Positions 6,890 to 14,982 of a DNA stretch of 64,000 nt are shown here, in pieces. The notes beneath the pieces are model-generated. The model was not told the DNA's origin. It did not search any database and was given only the letters and a program-made list of their open reading frames with translations. The position numbers and the translations under genes are program-made. Each line of letters starts with the position of its first letter. Positions within the stretch are counted from its first letter, which is position 1. Source of the stretch: Phormidium tenue FACHB-886 (GTDB lineage: Bacteria; Cyanobacteriota; Cyanobacteriia; Elainellales; Elainellaceae); contig NZ_JACXWX010000007.1 in the NCBI RefSeq assembly GCF_014764505.1, positions 62,001 through 126,000 on the forward strand. Direction: 5' to 3'.

Positions 6890-9880
6890 ATGAGAGAAAC
6901 TACAAAGCTACCCGTCACAGCGATCCGCAACCGCAACCAGCAGCGAGTGAACGGCTGGGGCTGGCTGCGATTCCTCAATCTACGTCCAGAAGAGAGCGAG
7001 CGGACGTTTTTGATGTTTGCCTCCTACACCCTGACCTCAGTAGGTATTTTATGGTTTGAAGTCAGCGTTGCAGCTTTGTTCTTAGGGGAATATGGCGCAG
7101 AGTCACTGCCCTGGATCTATTTGGCAAGCGCTGGAATGGGAACGGGGTTGGGTTTTATCTATTCCTGGCTGCAGCGAGTGCTGCCGCTGCATCGTGTGTT
7201 GGTGGTGTCTTCGGTCTTGGTGGCGTTGCCGCTGCTGCTGTTTTGGGCAGGGATGAATCCAGTTTTGCTGGGCGGTATTGTGGTGTTTTTGATGCGGCTG
7301 TGGCTGGAGGCTATTTATGCCGTGAACGAGCTGAATACCACCATTGCTGCCAATCAGCTTTTCACGATTTGGGAGATTAAACGCACCTATCCGTTTGTAA
7401 GCAGCGGCATTTTGGTGGCAGATGTACTGAGCGGGTTCTCCTTGCCGATCTTGCGATCGTGGGTGGGCTTGCCTAATGTGATTCTGCTCTCATGTCTGAT
7501 GTTGCTCATGGGTGCAGGCATTCTGTACTACGTCACCCGGATTTATCGGCAGGCATTTCCAGATTTTTCGCGCCGCCGCTTCCGGGAAAAATCGCCCGAC
7601 TACAGCACCCGGATACAGGGTTCTGTGCGGCAATATGTGGTGCTGGTGTTTGCGTTTTTCATCATGCTGCAGGTGTTGGCGCTGCTGCTCGACTTTCAGT
7701 ATCTCAATCAGTTGGAGCAGCGTCCCAATGTTAGCGTTGACGATATTGCAGATTTTTTAGCGGTGTTTAGCGCCATTCTAGGTGCCTTTGAGCTGCTCAC
7801 CCAGTGGTTTATCTCAGGGCGAGCCATTCGCCGTTTGGGAGTGTTTGGCATCGCCATTTTGCCGCCTGCATTCATCACAGGCTTAAGTGTAATCACCTTG
7901 AGCGGAGCCATCACTTTGTTTGCTGGGATCATAGTGCTGAAGTTTTTGGACGAACTGCTGCGTTACACCCTGGTTGCCAGTACGGGACCCATCTTATTTC
8001 ACCCTATTCCCGATGCTAGCCGCAGCCGCATTCAGTCGATCGTCCGGGGAATTGCCGAGCCGCTCTCAACAGGCGTAACGGGTGTAGTCATGCTAATCAC
8101 CCTATGGCTGATCGAGCATACTAGGGCTGGCTCTATTGCCAATTCTCAAAGTCTGATCTTCCTATCGTACACAGCGTTGTTTTCGCTGTTCTGGCTATTT
8201 GCCGTCCTGATGCTGCGCACAAAATATGTGGAAGTGCTCGTCCTTAGCGCTGAACGAGGACAGCTCACTCAGGTCTCTGAGATGGATTTACCTGTTCTGC
8301 GGCGCAACATCGCCGAGACGCTGAACCGAACAACTTCCTCACGCGATGCAATATCACGCTTTGAAGAAGAGCAGAAATCCTGTATTGAGATGCTGTCTCA
8401 GACCGATCCGAAAAATGCTGCAGAGGTGCTCGCGCCGTTGCTGTCTCGCTTGCCTCCTGCCCGTCAGCACCAAAGCCTAGAGGCAATGCTGAAGCACCCC
8501 AATCCTGCCTACTTGGAACAAGTGCGATCGCTGATTTCTCAGCCCCTGCCGCCAGAAGTCTACGCTGTAGCGCTCCGCTACATCTGGCTTACTGAACCGA
8601 ATCCCGATATGAACCAGCTACGCGACTACTTGAAGCCAGAAGTCGATCCAGTCATCCGTGGGACAGCAGCATCCCTGATGCTGCGGCGTGGCGATCCACA
8701 GCAAAAAGCCGAAGCCACCGAAACTCTGCGGCGAATGCTGACCCACAAGCGAGAGCGAGAACGGGTGATGGGCTGCCGGGCATTAGGCGAAGCAGACTAT
8801 CTGCAATCGCTGCGGCTTTATATTGAACCGCGACTGCAGGATGAATCGCTGCGGGTGCGCTGCGCCATGCTGGAGGCGATCGCCGCCACTCACTCAGAAG
8901 CCTACTATCCTGCCTTGCTAAAAGGGTTGTACTACAAATCCACTCGCGATGCCGCTAGACATGCTTTAGAGCGGTTGGAAAACGAAGCAATTCCACTCCT
9001 GCTGAACCTGGCAGAAGATCCCTACAAACCAGAAGTCGTGCGGGCAACTGCTTGGATGACGATCGGGCAGATTGGCACCGCAGAAGCGCTAGAAATTTTG
9101 GTGACTCGCTTGACAACGGCTTGGGGCTGGAATCGGCATGTGCTGCTGCGGACGTTAATGAAACTACCCCCGGAAACAGCCGTGTCTGTGGTGGAGCAGC
9201 TCATTGGTCGGAGTGGTGTAGAAGCGTTAATTGACCAGGAGCTACAGTTTCTTGCCCATATGTACGCCAGCCTGCTAGATCTTGACCCTGAGCTGGCGAA
9301 CAGCGAAGCAGCCAACCTGCTGCGGCGTGCCTTACGTGACTCAGAAGCCGACGCGATCGAGCGTCTATTCATGCTGATGCGGCTTATGTATGATTCCAAC
9401 AAAATTCAGGCGGCAGCGTTTAACTGGCGATCAGAATCCCGGGATAACCTGGGGCGAGGCTTAGAGATTCTAGACAATACGCTAGACTTGCACCACAAGC
9501 AGGCGCTGTTGAGTATTCTCGATCGTCAAGCTGATTCTGAAAAGCTAAACAGTCTTGCTGACATTTGCCCCTATACGCCCTTTTCCCCCAACCAACGCTT
9601 GCGTTTTTTAGTGGATTTGCGGCATTTCCTCTCAGATTGGGCGCTCGCCTGCTGCTTCCACTTAGCACGGCAAATGCACTGGAGCCTCACTTCAGATCAA
9701 GTTCTAGCCTGTCTTCGTTACCCAACTGGCTTTGTGCGTGAAGCTGTGCTTGCCTACCTGCAGACCGCCTCGCCTACTACGCTACAAGACTTGCTGCCGC
9801 TGCTGAAGGATGACCCCAACCCGCTGGTTGCCAGTCAAGTACGGGAGCTGATGACAGAAGGGATAAGGGGCAAGAGATGA
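6890..9880 (+). CDS. Nucleotide-translocase/MFS-like membrane protein with HEAT-repeat C-terminus
   Basis: A 996-residue protein in two halves. Residues about 40-430 form roughly a dozen hydrophobic segments resembling the ATP/ADP translocase (NTT) and MFS transporters. Residues about 450-990 are soluble, with tandem helical repeats of HEAT type (for example around ALGEADYLQSLRLYIEP and RATAWMTIGQIGTAEALEIL). The substrate cannot be told from the sequence; I did not confirm the charged residues needed for nucleotide exchange in plant NTTs. The ATG at 6890 has GAGG six bases upstream. A cyclic-nucleotide-binding gene follows 113 bases later. In some bacteria related proteins carry such a domain in the same chain, so the two probably work together. 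Confidence 0.75.
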   Translation: MRETTKLPVTAIRNRNQQRVNGWGWLRFLNLRPEESERTFLMFASYTLTSVGILWFEVSVAALFLGEYGAESLPWIYLASAGMGTGLGFIYSWLQRVLPLHRVLVVSSVLVALPLLLFWAGMNPVLLGGIVVFLMRLWLEAIYAVNELNTTIAANQLFTIWEIKRTYPFVSSGILVADVLSGFSLPILRSWVGLPNVILLSCLMLLMGAGILYYVTRIYRQAFPDFSRRRFREKSPDYSTRIQGSVRQYVVLVFAFFIMLQVLALLLDFQYLNQLEQRPNVSVDDIADFLAVFSAILGAFELLTQWFISGRAIRRLGVFGIAILPPAFITGLSVITLSGAITLFAGIIVLKFLDELLRYTLVASTGPILFHPIPDASRSRIQSIVRGIAEPLSTGVTGVVMLITLWLIEHTRAGSIANSQSLIFLSYTALFSLFWLFAVLMLRTKYVEVLVLSAERGQLTQVSEMDLPVLRRNIAETLNRTTSSRDAISRFEEEQKSCIEMLSQTDPKNAAEVLAPLLSRLPPARQHQSLEAMLKHPNPAYLEQVRSLISQPLPPEVYAVALRYIWLTEPNPDMNQLRDYLKPEVDPVIRGTAASLMLRRGDPQQKAEATETLRRMLTHKRERERVMGCRALGEADYLQSLRLYIEPRLQDESLRVRCAMLEAIAATHSEAYYPALLKGLYYKSTRDAARHALERLENEAIPLLLNLAEDPYKPEVVRATAWMTIGQIGTAEALEILVTRLTTAWGWNRHVLLRTLMKLPPETAVSVVEQLIGRSGVEALIDQELQFLAHMYASLLDLDPELANSEAANLLRRALRDSEADAIERLFMLMRLMYDSNKIQAAAFNWRSESRDNLGRGLEILDNTLDLHHKQALLSILDRQADSEKLNSLADICPYTPFSPNQRLRFLVDLRHFLSDWALACCFHLARQMHWSLTSDQVLACLRYPTGFVREAVLAYLQTASPTTLQDLLPLLKDDPNPLVASQVRELMTEGIRGKR

Positions 9881-9993
9881 AGAATGAAAAGGGAAGAATA
9901 AAGTGGATCAATCTGATTCAAAATTACTAAAGAATTACTAAGAGTAAGTAGATTTCTTTCCTCATCTCTTTTCACATTCCTCCTCTTCGTACC

Positions 9994-10485
9994 ATGCCCA
10001 GCAGCATCGATCGCCTCCTCTTCGTTCGCAAAGTACCAATTTTTCAAGAACTCCGATATGACTTTTTGATGCGGCTGGCATCGATCATGGAGGAGCTAGA
10101 GTTTCCTGCCAAACACCGAATTTTTTCGCAGGGCGAGGTGGGTCGATCGCTTTACATTTTGGTATTGGGTTCAGTGCGGGTGCATATTGGCGATCGGGAG
10201 CTGGCAGTGCTGAAAACAGGAGCCTGCTTCGGGGAGATGGCAATTTTTGATGCGGAGCCACGCTCTGCCTCAGTGACAACACTGGAGTCTTGTAAGTGCT
10301 TAATGCTGAAGCAGCAGCAGCTTTATGAGGCGATCGAAGAAACGCCCGATATTGCTGTAAATATTATTCGCCTGCTGTCACGTCGGACCCGTGAACTCAA
10401 TGAAAAAATGAATGCGCTGCAGGAAGAGCGCAGTCAGGCAGAGGTGCTTCCACCTCCGCCTCCGCTATTACGCGAGCGACGTTAG
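9994..10485 (+). CDS. Cyclic nucleotide-binding domain protein
   Basis: A 163-residue protein that is a single cNMP-binding domain with a short charged and proline-rich tail. The phosphate-binding cassette reads FGEMAIFDAEPRSASV, which keeps the Glu and Arg that hold the cyclic phosphate and ribose, so it should bind cAMP or cGMP. There is no DNA-binding helix-turn-helix, so it is not a CRP-type regulator. Residues after about 130 (RRTRELNEKMNALQEE) look like a short coiled coil. It follows the HEAT transporter and may act as its detachable regulatory domain; this is inference. Confidence 0.88.
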   Translation: MPSSIDRLLFVRKVPIFQELRYDFLMRLASIMEELEFPAKHRIFSQGEVGRSLYILVLGSVRVHIGDRELAVLKTGACFGEMAIFDAEPRSASVTTLESCKCLMLKQQQLYEAIEETPDIAVNIIRLLSRRTRELNEKMNALQEERSQAEVLPPPPPLLRERR

Positions 10486-10645
10486 TCAGTCTTTGCTTTG
10501 AAAGGTTGACAACTATTTTTGTGTAAAGAAAGTTGTGTGAATCTAAACCTTAGTTACAAGATAGCCTGTGGTAAGTAAACCGATCGGACGAGGGTGATAG
10601 GGTGATCTGCAATACCTCATCGCATCAACCTTCGGATAGAGTTTT

Positions 10646-10822
10646 ATGTACGGTAAAGATTCAAAAAAAGATTGGGTCAGCTCTGCAATTACGGCTGCTT
10701 TGGGTGCTGGCGTAGTCACTACATTTGCCATTAGCCAGGGGCAGCATCCGTTGATGGCATTCGGCATCACAGGGTTTGCCGTTGCAGCCACGCTACTGCT
10801 CGATCGATATTTGTTCTCGTAG
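10646..10822 (+). CDS. Small membrane protein, 58 residues
   Basis: The frame runs ATG at 10646 to TAG at 10822. The peptide has a charged N-terminus (YGKDSKKDW) and two hydrophobic stretches, about residues 13-29 and 36-52, consistent with a helical hairpin in the membrane. Codon use is like the neighbours and the frame ends cleanly. There is no recognisable family or strong Shine-Dalgarno sequence. It lies 160 bases after the cyclic-nucleotide-binding gene on the same strand and could belong to that unit. Confidence 0.62.
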   Translation: MYGKDSKKDWVSSAITAALGAGVVTTFAISQGQHPLMAFGITGFAVAATLLLDRYLFS

Positions 10823-10969
10823 CTGTAGCAATCATCTTTTGCAGATTTTTAGACGGTTATTCAGGCAACCCGCTATTCGGGCTTTACCTCCGCCCAGCGT
10901 TTTATAGTATTCCCCTAGCGTTTCCTTACAGTATTTCCTTCCCATAGTCCCTGAGAGTGCCGTTTCTAT

Positions 10970-10999
10970 CCAGCCCCGTAATAGGGCTGGAATTTTTTT
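10970..10999 (+). terminator. Intrinsic terminator
   Basis: A 7-bp GC-rich stem (CCAGCCC at 10970-10976 with GGGCTGG at 10984-10990) is followed directly by AATTTTTTT. It lies about 150 bases after the 58-residue gene and probably ends that transcription unit. Confidence 0.85.
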
Positions 11000-11070
11000 G
11001 GCGATCGCGACCTCATGATTTTTGAGAAAAGGTGAACCGTTTTTCTCAGGATCGCTTAGAATACTTGCCT

Positions 11071-11145
11071 AAAACGATCAATATGATGGTTTTCTACAGA
11101 TGATGTAGGATATGAGTCTGTAATCGTTTTTAACGCTACATGTAG
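11071..11145. promoter_or_regulatory. Nested dyad cluster upstream of the peptidoglycan-binding gene
   Basis: AAAACGAT (11071-11078) and ATCGTTTT (11123-11130) are inverted repeats whose centre coincides with a second dyad CTACAGATGATGTAG (11094-11108). A third, CTACATGTAG, is at 11136-11145. The CTACA/TGTAG half-sites are therefore repeated about 40 bases apart. This looks like operator architecture about 80-150 bases before the start codon. The rest of the 400-base gap holds the terminator at 10970 and a TGAGAAAA/TTTTCTCA hairpin at 11023-11048. Confidence 0.4.
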
Positions 11146-11222
11146 GGTCATCGTTTCCGCCCATGCTTAGCCTGTTTAATTTACTCCCCTCATCGCAGCC
11201 ACTCTAAAGGAGGCTTTGCTCC

Positions 11223-12428
11223 ATGAAAATCTACATTCCTCGCTTCCACCAACCTCGTTTACTCTGCCGTTGGCAAAGCAGCTTAGCAGGCTTGCTGCTG
11301 GCAGCAATAGTCGCGGAGGCTGCTCCTGCCGTAGCTCAATCTGCTGGGGGAGCGCTGCAGCTCAACGATAGCGGTGATGCGGTGGTGGAGTTGCAGCGCC
11401 GTCTTACGAATCTGGGGTACTACGACGGCGAAATTACAGGTTTCTTAGGTTCTCAAACCAAAGAGGCGATCGTGCAGTTCCAGCAGGAGATGGGTTTGAC
11501 AGCAGATGGCATTGTGGGCGCTGCCACTGAGGCAGCCCTACAAGAGCCTTCTAGTCAAGCTGAGCCACAAGCGGCTGGGGAATCCGCTGAGCCTCGGGCG
11601 GTTGTCCGCGTGGGGGACAGCGGCGAACAAATTGCCGAACTTCAACGCCGCCTCACGGATTTGGGCTATTACAATGGCTCAATCTCTGGCACGTTCGATC
11701 GCCCCACTGAAGAGGCAATTCAGCGCTTTCAACGCGACAACGGGCTACCCGCAGATGGCATTGTGGGCGCTGCCACTGAAACTGCGCTGCGGCAGCCTGC
11801 CGTACCAACTTCACCTTCGTCTACTTCGATTAATTCCGCGCCCAACTCTACAGCAGCCTCCGCTCCCTCCTCGGCTGCTCGTCGGGTAGCAGCGCTGCGG
11901 CTGGGCGATACCGGAACCGCGGTTTCGGAGCTGCAATCCCAATTGAGCGAGCAAGGCTTCTATAAAGGTGAAATTAGCGGAAATTATGATGCTCAAACGC
12001 AGACGGCCGTAACGAGCTTGCAGCGATCGCGGGGTTTAACGGTCGATGGAATTGCTGGACAGCAGGTGACAGAAGCGCTAGGAATGACGGCGATGGAGCA
12101 AACCAGTCAGGGCAGCAACCCACAGACCTGGCAGCAGCTCCAACAAACTCGACTGGAAGCACGACAGGCGCGTCAAGAAGCCGATCGTGCTAAGCAGGAA
12201 GCAGAGCAGGCTCGCTTAGAAGCAGAGCAGGCGAGGTTGGTTCTAAACCAAAATCTGCAGGAGGGACAGTATAGCGTCTCTGAGCTGCAGCGGCATTTGC
12301 AGCGGCGTGGCTACAACCCAGGTGAAGTTAATGGCGTGTTGAGTCCAGATACGCAAACTGCAATTACTGAGGCGCAGCAGCGCTATGGGCTCAGTGAGAG
12401 CGATTTTGCAGGCGACGGGTTGCCTTAA
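11223..12428 (+). CDS. Secreted peptidoglycan-binding protein with four PG_binding_1 domains
   Basis: The 401-residue protein begins with a signal peptide (hydrophobic core SLAGLLLAAIVAEAAPAVA, cleavage near residue 38). Four PG_binding_1 modules follow at about residues 46-104, 128-186, 224-282 and 351-398, each with a form of VxELQRxLxxLGYYxGxIxG. A charged coiled-coil segment rich in EARQARQEADRAKQEAEQ precedes the last one. Such modules bind cell-wall peptidoglycan; no catalytic domain is present, so a structural or scaffolding envelope role is likely. Modules one and two share an identical 29-base stretch (11502-11530 and 11751-11779), a sign of recent internal duplication. An AGGAGGC lies just before the ATG. 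Confidence 0.9.
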   Translation: MKIYIPRFHQPRLLCRWQSSLAGLLLAAIVAEAAPAVAQSAGGALQLNDSGDAVVELQRRLTNLGYYDGEITGFLGSQTKEAIVQFQQEMGLTADGIVGAATEAALQEPSSQAEPQAAGESAEPRAVVRVGDSGEQIAELQRRLTDLGYYNGSISGTFDRPTEEAIQRFQRDNGLPADGIVGAATETALRQPAVPTSPSSTSINSAPNSTAASAPSSAARRVAALRLGDTGTAVSELQSQLSEQGFYKGEISGNYDAQTQTAVTSLQRSRGLTVDGIAGQQVTEALGMTAMEQTSQGSNPQTWQQLQQTRLEARQARQEADRAKQEAEQARLEAEQARLVLNQNLQEGQYSVSELQRHLQRRGYNPGEVNGVLSPDTQTAITEAQQRYGLSESDFAGDGLP

Positions 12429-12498
12429 GCAGATGAAGCTTTGTAAGACGTGAGCGTTGCGCGTCTTTTGCCTCATGCCCTTAAAAACTCAATTTCTT

Positions 12499-12600
12499 GT
12501 ATAGCGCTACACCTATATGTTATGACAAACCTTTTTGTGTAGGAACCCTGCTGCACGGGACTTCTACACAAAAAGGACCTCGCTCTAGGCGCGTGGCACT
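12499..12600. repeat. Dispersed hairpin repeat, copy 2
   Basis: Contains TATAGCGCTA at the left, GTTATGACAA, then a perfect 13-bp inverted repeat (CCTTTTTGTGTAG at 12530-12542 with CTACACAAAAAGG at 12564-12576) and a GGCGCGTGGC block. The order matches the element near 6559-6655. It lies in the gap after the peptidoglycan-binding gene. Confidence 0.6.
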
Positions 12601-12635
12601 GTAAGGGTGGAGCAGCTTCGCTGCTCCACCCTTAC
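12601..12635. repeat. 16-bp perfect inverted repeat with 3-base loop
   Basis: GTAAGGGTGGAGCAGC at 12601-12616 pairs fully with 12620-12635 around TTC. There is no T-run on either side, so it is not a standard terminator. It directly abuts the dispersed repeat to its left and may be part of the same composite element. Confidence 0.7.
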
Positions 12636-12679
12636 AGGCTTAAAAAGCTATTTAGACAGGAAGTCTACTCCAACAGAAA

Positions 12680-12716
12680 GGTTCTCTTTGCGGTATTGTG
12701 ATCATTAAAGAGAACC
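12680..12716 (+). promoter_or_regulatory. Inverted repeat in the bciB leader
   Basis: GGTTCTCTTT (12680-12689) and AAAGAGAACC (12707-12716) are perfect inverted repeats separated by 17 bases. The right arm ends 19 bases before the bciB ATG. It may be an operator or an RNA hairpin that controls translation or early transcription. Confidence 0.45.
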
Positions 12717-12735
12717 CTATAAAAACCGCTTTTCA

Positions 12736-13941
12736 ATGACTTCTGTACTGCCCGATGCCCCCAAGCACAAGAAAGCCAAAGCGCTGAAAGCTGGAAGCCC
12801 CCGCCCTGCTAAAGAGCTATGCAGCGAATGCGGATTATGCGATACGTACTATATTCACTACGTGAAAGAAGCCTGTGCGTTTTTGAATCAGCAGATTCCG
12901 GAATTGGAGACGCAAGCACACGGACGCAGCCGTGATTTGGAGAACGCAGACGATCGCTATTTTGGGGTAAGCCAGCAGATGATGGCAGCCCGCAAAACGC
13001 AGCCGATCGAAGGGGCACAATGGACAGGTATTGTTAGCTCGATCGCCATTGAGATGCTGAATCGCGGCATTGTGGAAGGCGTGGTTTGTGTCCAGAATAC
13101 CCAAGAAGATCGGTTCCAGCCGATGCCTGTGATTGCGCGAACACCGGAAGAGATTTTGGCGGCGCGGGTCAACAAACCCACACTCTCACCTAATTTGTCT
13201 GTGCTGGAGCAGATCGAGCAATCAGGGCTGAAGCGGCTGCTGGTCATTGGGGTGGGCTGTCAGATTCAAGCCCTGCGGGCAGTGGAGAAGGAGCTGGGGT
13301 TGGAAAAACTCTATGTTCTAGGAACGCCCTGCGTTGATAATGTGACCCGTGCTGGGCTGCAAAAGTTTTTGGAAACAACCAGCCGATCGCCTGATACGGT
13401 AGTTCACTATGAGTTCATGCAGGATTTTCGGGTGCATTTCAAGCATGAAGACGGTTCGGTGGAAACGGTTCCTTTCTTTGGTCTCAAGACAAATCAGCTT
13501 AAAGATGTGTTTGCCTCGTCCTGCATGAGCTGTTTTGACTATGTGAATTCGCTTGCCGATCTGGTGGTGGGATACATGGGCGCCCCGTTTGGCTGGCAGT
13601 GGATTGTGGTGCGGAACGATCGCGGTCAAGAGATGCTGGATTTGGTGCAGGAGCAGGTAGAGACACAGCCAGTGATGTCGAAGGGCGATCGGCATCAGGC
13701 AGTGCAGCAAAGCATCCCTGCTTACGACAAGGGCGTAACGCTACCGATGTGGGCAGCCAAGCTAATGGGCGTGGTGATCGAGCGAATTGGACCGAAAGGG
13801 CTGGAATACGCCCGGTTCTCGATCGACTCACACTTCACGCGCAACTATTTGTACCTGAAGCGCAATCATCCTGAGAAGCTAGAGGCACATGTGCCGGAGT
13901 ATGCAAAGCGGATCGTGGGGCAATATGAGCTGCCGGAGTAA
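12736..13941 (+). CDS. bciB: Ferredoxin-dependent 3,8-divinyl chlorophyllide reductase (BciB/Slr1923 type)
   Basis: A 401-residue protein of the FrhB/FdhB (coenzyme F420 hydrogenase beta subunit) superfamily. The N-terminal CSECGLC (Cys29, Cys32, Cys35), GTPCVDNVTRAG and SSCMSCFDYVN supply iron-sulfur cluster ligands. The whole sequence follows Synechocystis Slr1923, which reduces the 8-vinyl group of divinyl chlorophyllide using ferredoxin electrons and FAD. Plant 7-hydroxymethyl chlorophyll a reductase is a close homologue, so that reaction is the main alternative. The gene sits about 3 kb upstream of por, a neighbouring step of chlorophyll synthesis. Confidence 0.88.
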   Translation: MTSVLPDAPKHKKAKALKAGSPRPAKELCSECGLCDTYYIHYVKEACAFLNQQIPELETQAHGRSRDLENADDRYFGVSQQMMAARKTQPIEGAQWTGIVSSIAIEMLNRGIVEGVVCVQNTQEDRFQPMPVIARTPEEILAARVNKPTLSPNLSVLEQIEQSGLKRLLVIGVGCQIQALRAVEKELGLEKLYVLGTPCVDNVTRAGLQKFLETTSRSPDTVVHYEFMQDFRVHFKHEDGSVETVPFFGLKTNQLKDVFASSCMSCFDYVNSLADLVVGYMGAPFGWQWIVVRNDRGQEMLDLVQEQVETQPVMSKGDRHQAVQQSIPAYDKGVTLPMWAAKLMGVVIERIGPKGLEYARFSIDSHFTRNYLYLKRNHPEKLEAHVPEYAKRIVGQYELPE

Positions 13942-14039
13942 ATTTCCTTGGGTTGACTGCCCGGAAGTGAATTATAAATAACTCTGTTTAAAGCATAGTT
14001 ACAAGGGCTTAGACAAACCTTACACAAGATTGAACCTGA

Positions 14040-14086
14040 GCTGCAAAGATTGAAACCTGAGTAGCTCAGGTTTCAATCTTTGCAGC
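14040..14086. repeat. 22-bp perfect inverted repeat with 3-base loop
   Basis: The arm 14040-14061 (starting GCTGCAAAGATTGAAACCTG) pairs completely with 14065-14086 around TAG. A partial extra copy of the arm, AAGATTGAACCTGAG, lies just to the left. No T-run follows. It could be a factor-assisted or bidirectional end signal for bciB, or a mobile palindrome. Confidence 0.7.
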
Positions 14087-14215
14087 GATCGCTTTACGAG
14101 CGTCAGGCTACAACTTCGAGACCTGAAACACGAGCTTGTGATCACCGCCTTGTAACCTCAGACCCGATCGCCAATCTTCTAACATAAAGCTAGGCGTAGG
14201 AACAGGACGGGCAAG

Positions 14216-14854
14216 ATGGGTCAAACTATTGCAGCAGACAAAGTAACGCTCTATGACCTAGAACATCGGTTTCAGCTACGGCAAACCGAAGACCCATTGT
14301 TCTTTTCAGAATGGCAGGCAGACCTGCCTGCGCTGACAGAAACAGAACAGCAGCGGCTGGCACGAGTGCAGGCGATCGTCGCAAACTTAGAGCGGCGATC
14401 GGTGTTAGAAAACACCGTCAAATTAGCAGTCGTTGCTCCTCTGCTAGATTTATCAGGGCTGTTCTTACCCCCGTTCTATGTCAGCACCGAAGACTCTGTA
14501 GAAATCGAAGCTGCCGATGAGAGCATGATCGTACGGGGTCGAATTGATGTCCTGGTATTGCAGGATCAGCTTTGGGTGCTGGTGATTGAGTCCAAACGAG
14601 CCGAGTTTTCACCTAAGGTGGGCATTCCTCAGATATTGTCTTACATGCTGGCAGCACCCAATGAGAATTTGCCTCGCTATGGGCTAGTCACCAATGGCAC
14701 AGATTTTATTTTCTTGAAGCTCATGGTTCAAGACGTTCCCTACTATGCTCGATCGCGGCAATTTGTTTTAGGGCAAGACAACAATCTGGAGCGCGTGTTG
14801 CAGATCCTCAAGCATTTGGCAACAGTGATTGGACAAACAAGGCGATCTGGATGA
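14216..14854 (+). CDS. Solitary PD-(D/E)XK nuclease-like protein (HSDR_N type)
   Basis: The 212-residue protein has the layout of the N-terminal nuclease domain of type I restriction R subunits: helix glutamate Glu65 (LENTVKL), Asp111 (RIDVLV), Glu125 and Lys127 (IESK) and Gln139. These are the catalytic residues of the PD-(D/E)XK fold, so nuclease activity is plausible. There is no helicase domain and no hsdM, hsdS or other methylase nearby. Similar stand-alone proteins are common in cyanobacteria and are often labelled restriction endonuclease subunit R. AGGA lies eight bases before the ATG. The biological role is unknown. Confidence 0.75.
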   Translation: MGQTIAADKVTLYDLEHRFQLRQTEDPLFFSEWQADLPALTETEQQRLARVQAIVANLERRSVLENTVKLAVVAPLLDLSGLFLPPFYVSTEDSVEIEAADESMIVRGRIDVLVLQDQLWVLVIESKRAEFSPKVGIPQILSYMLAAPNENLPRYGLVTNGTDFIFLKLMVQDVPYYARSRQFVLGQDNNLERVLQILKHLATVIGQTRRSG

Positions 14855-14982
14855 CTGCAACTTCTGCATTTGATATTTGCTTTTACTACTCACAGCTACT
14901 ATCAAGGCTTTCCTTTTCTCCATTCCCACAAACTTCATAGAGTCCGGCAAAATAAAGGGGTGGCAAATTAAGGAAAGTTAAA

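Noticed and set aside
14216-14854. Reading the PD-(D/E)XK protein as part of a restriction-modification system.
   Set aside because: No methylase, specificity subunit or helicase lies within several kilobases, so a defence role is not supported.
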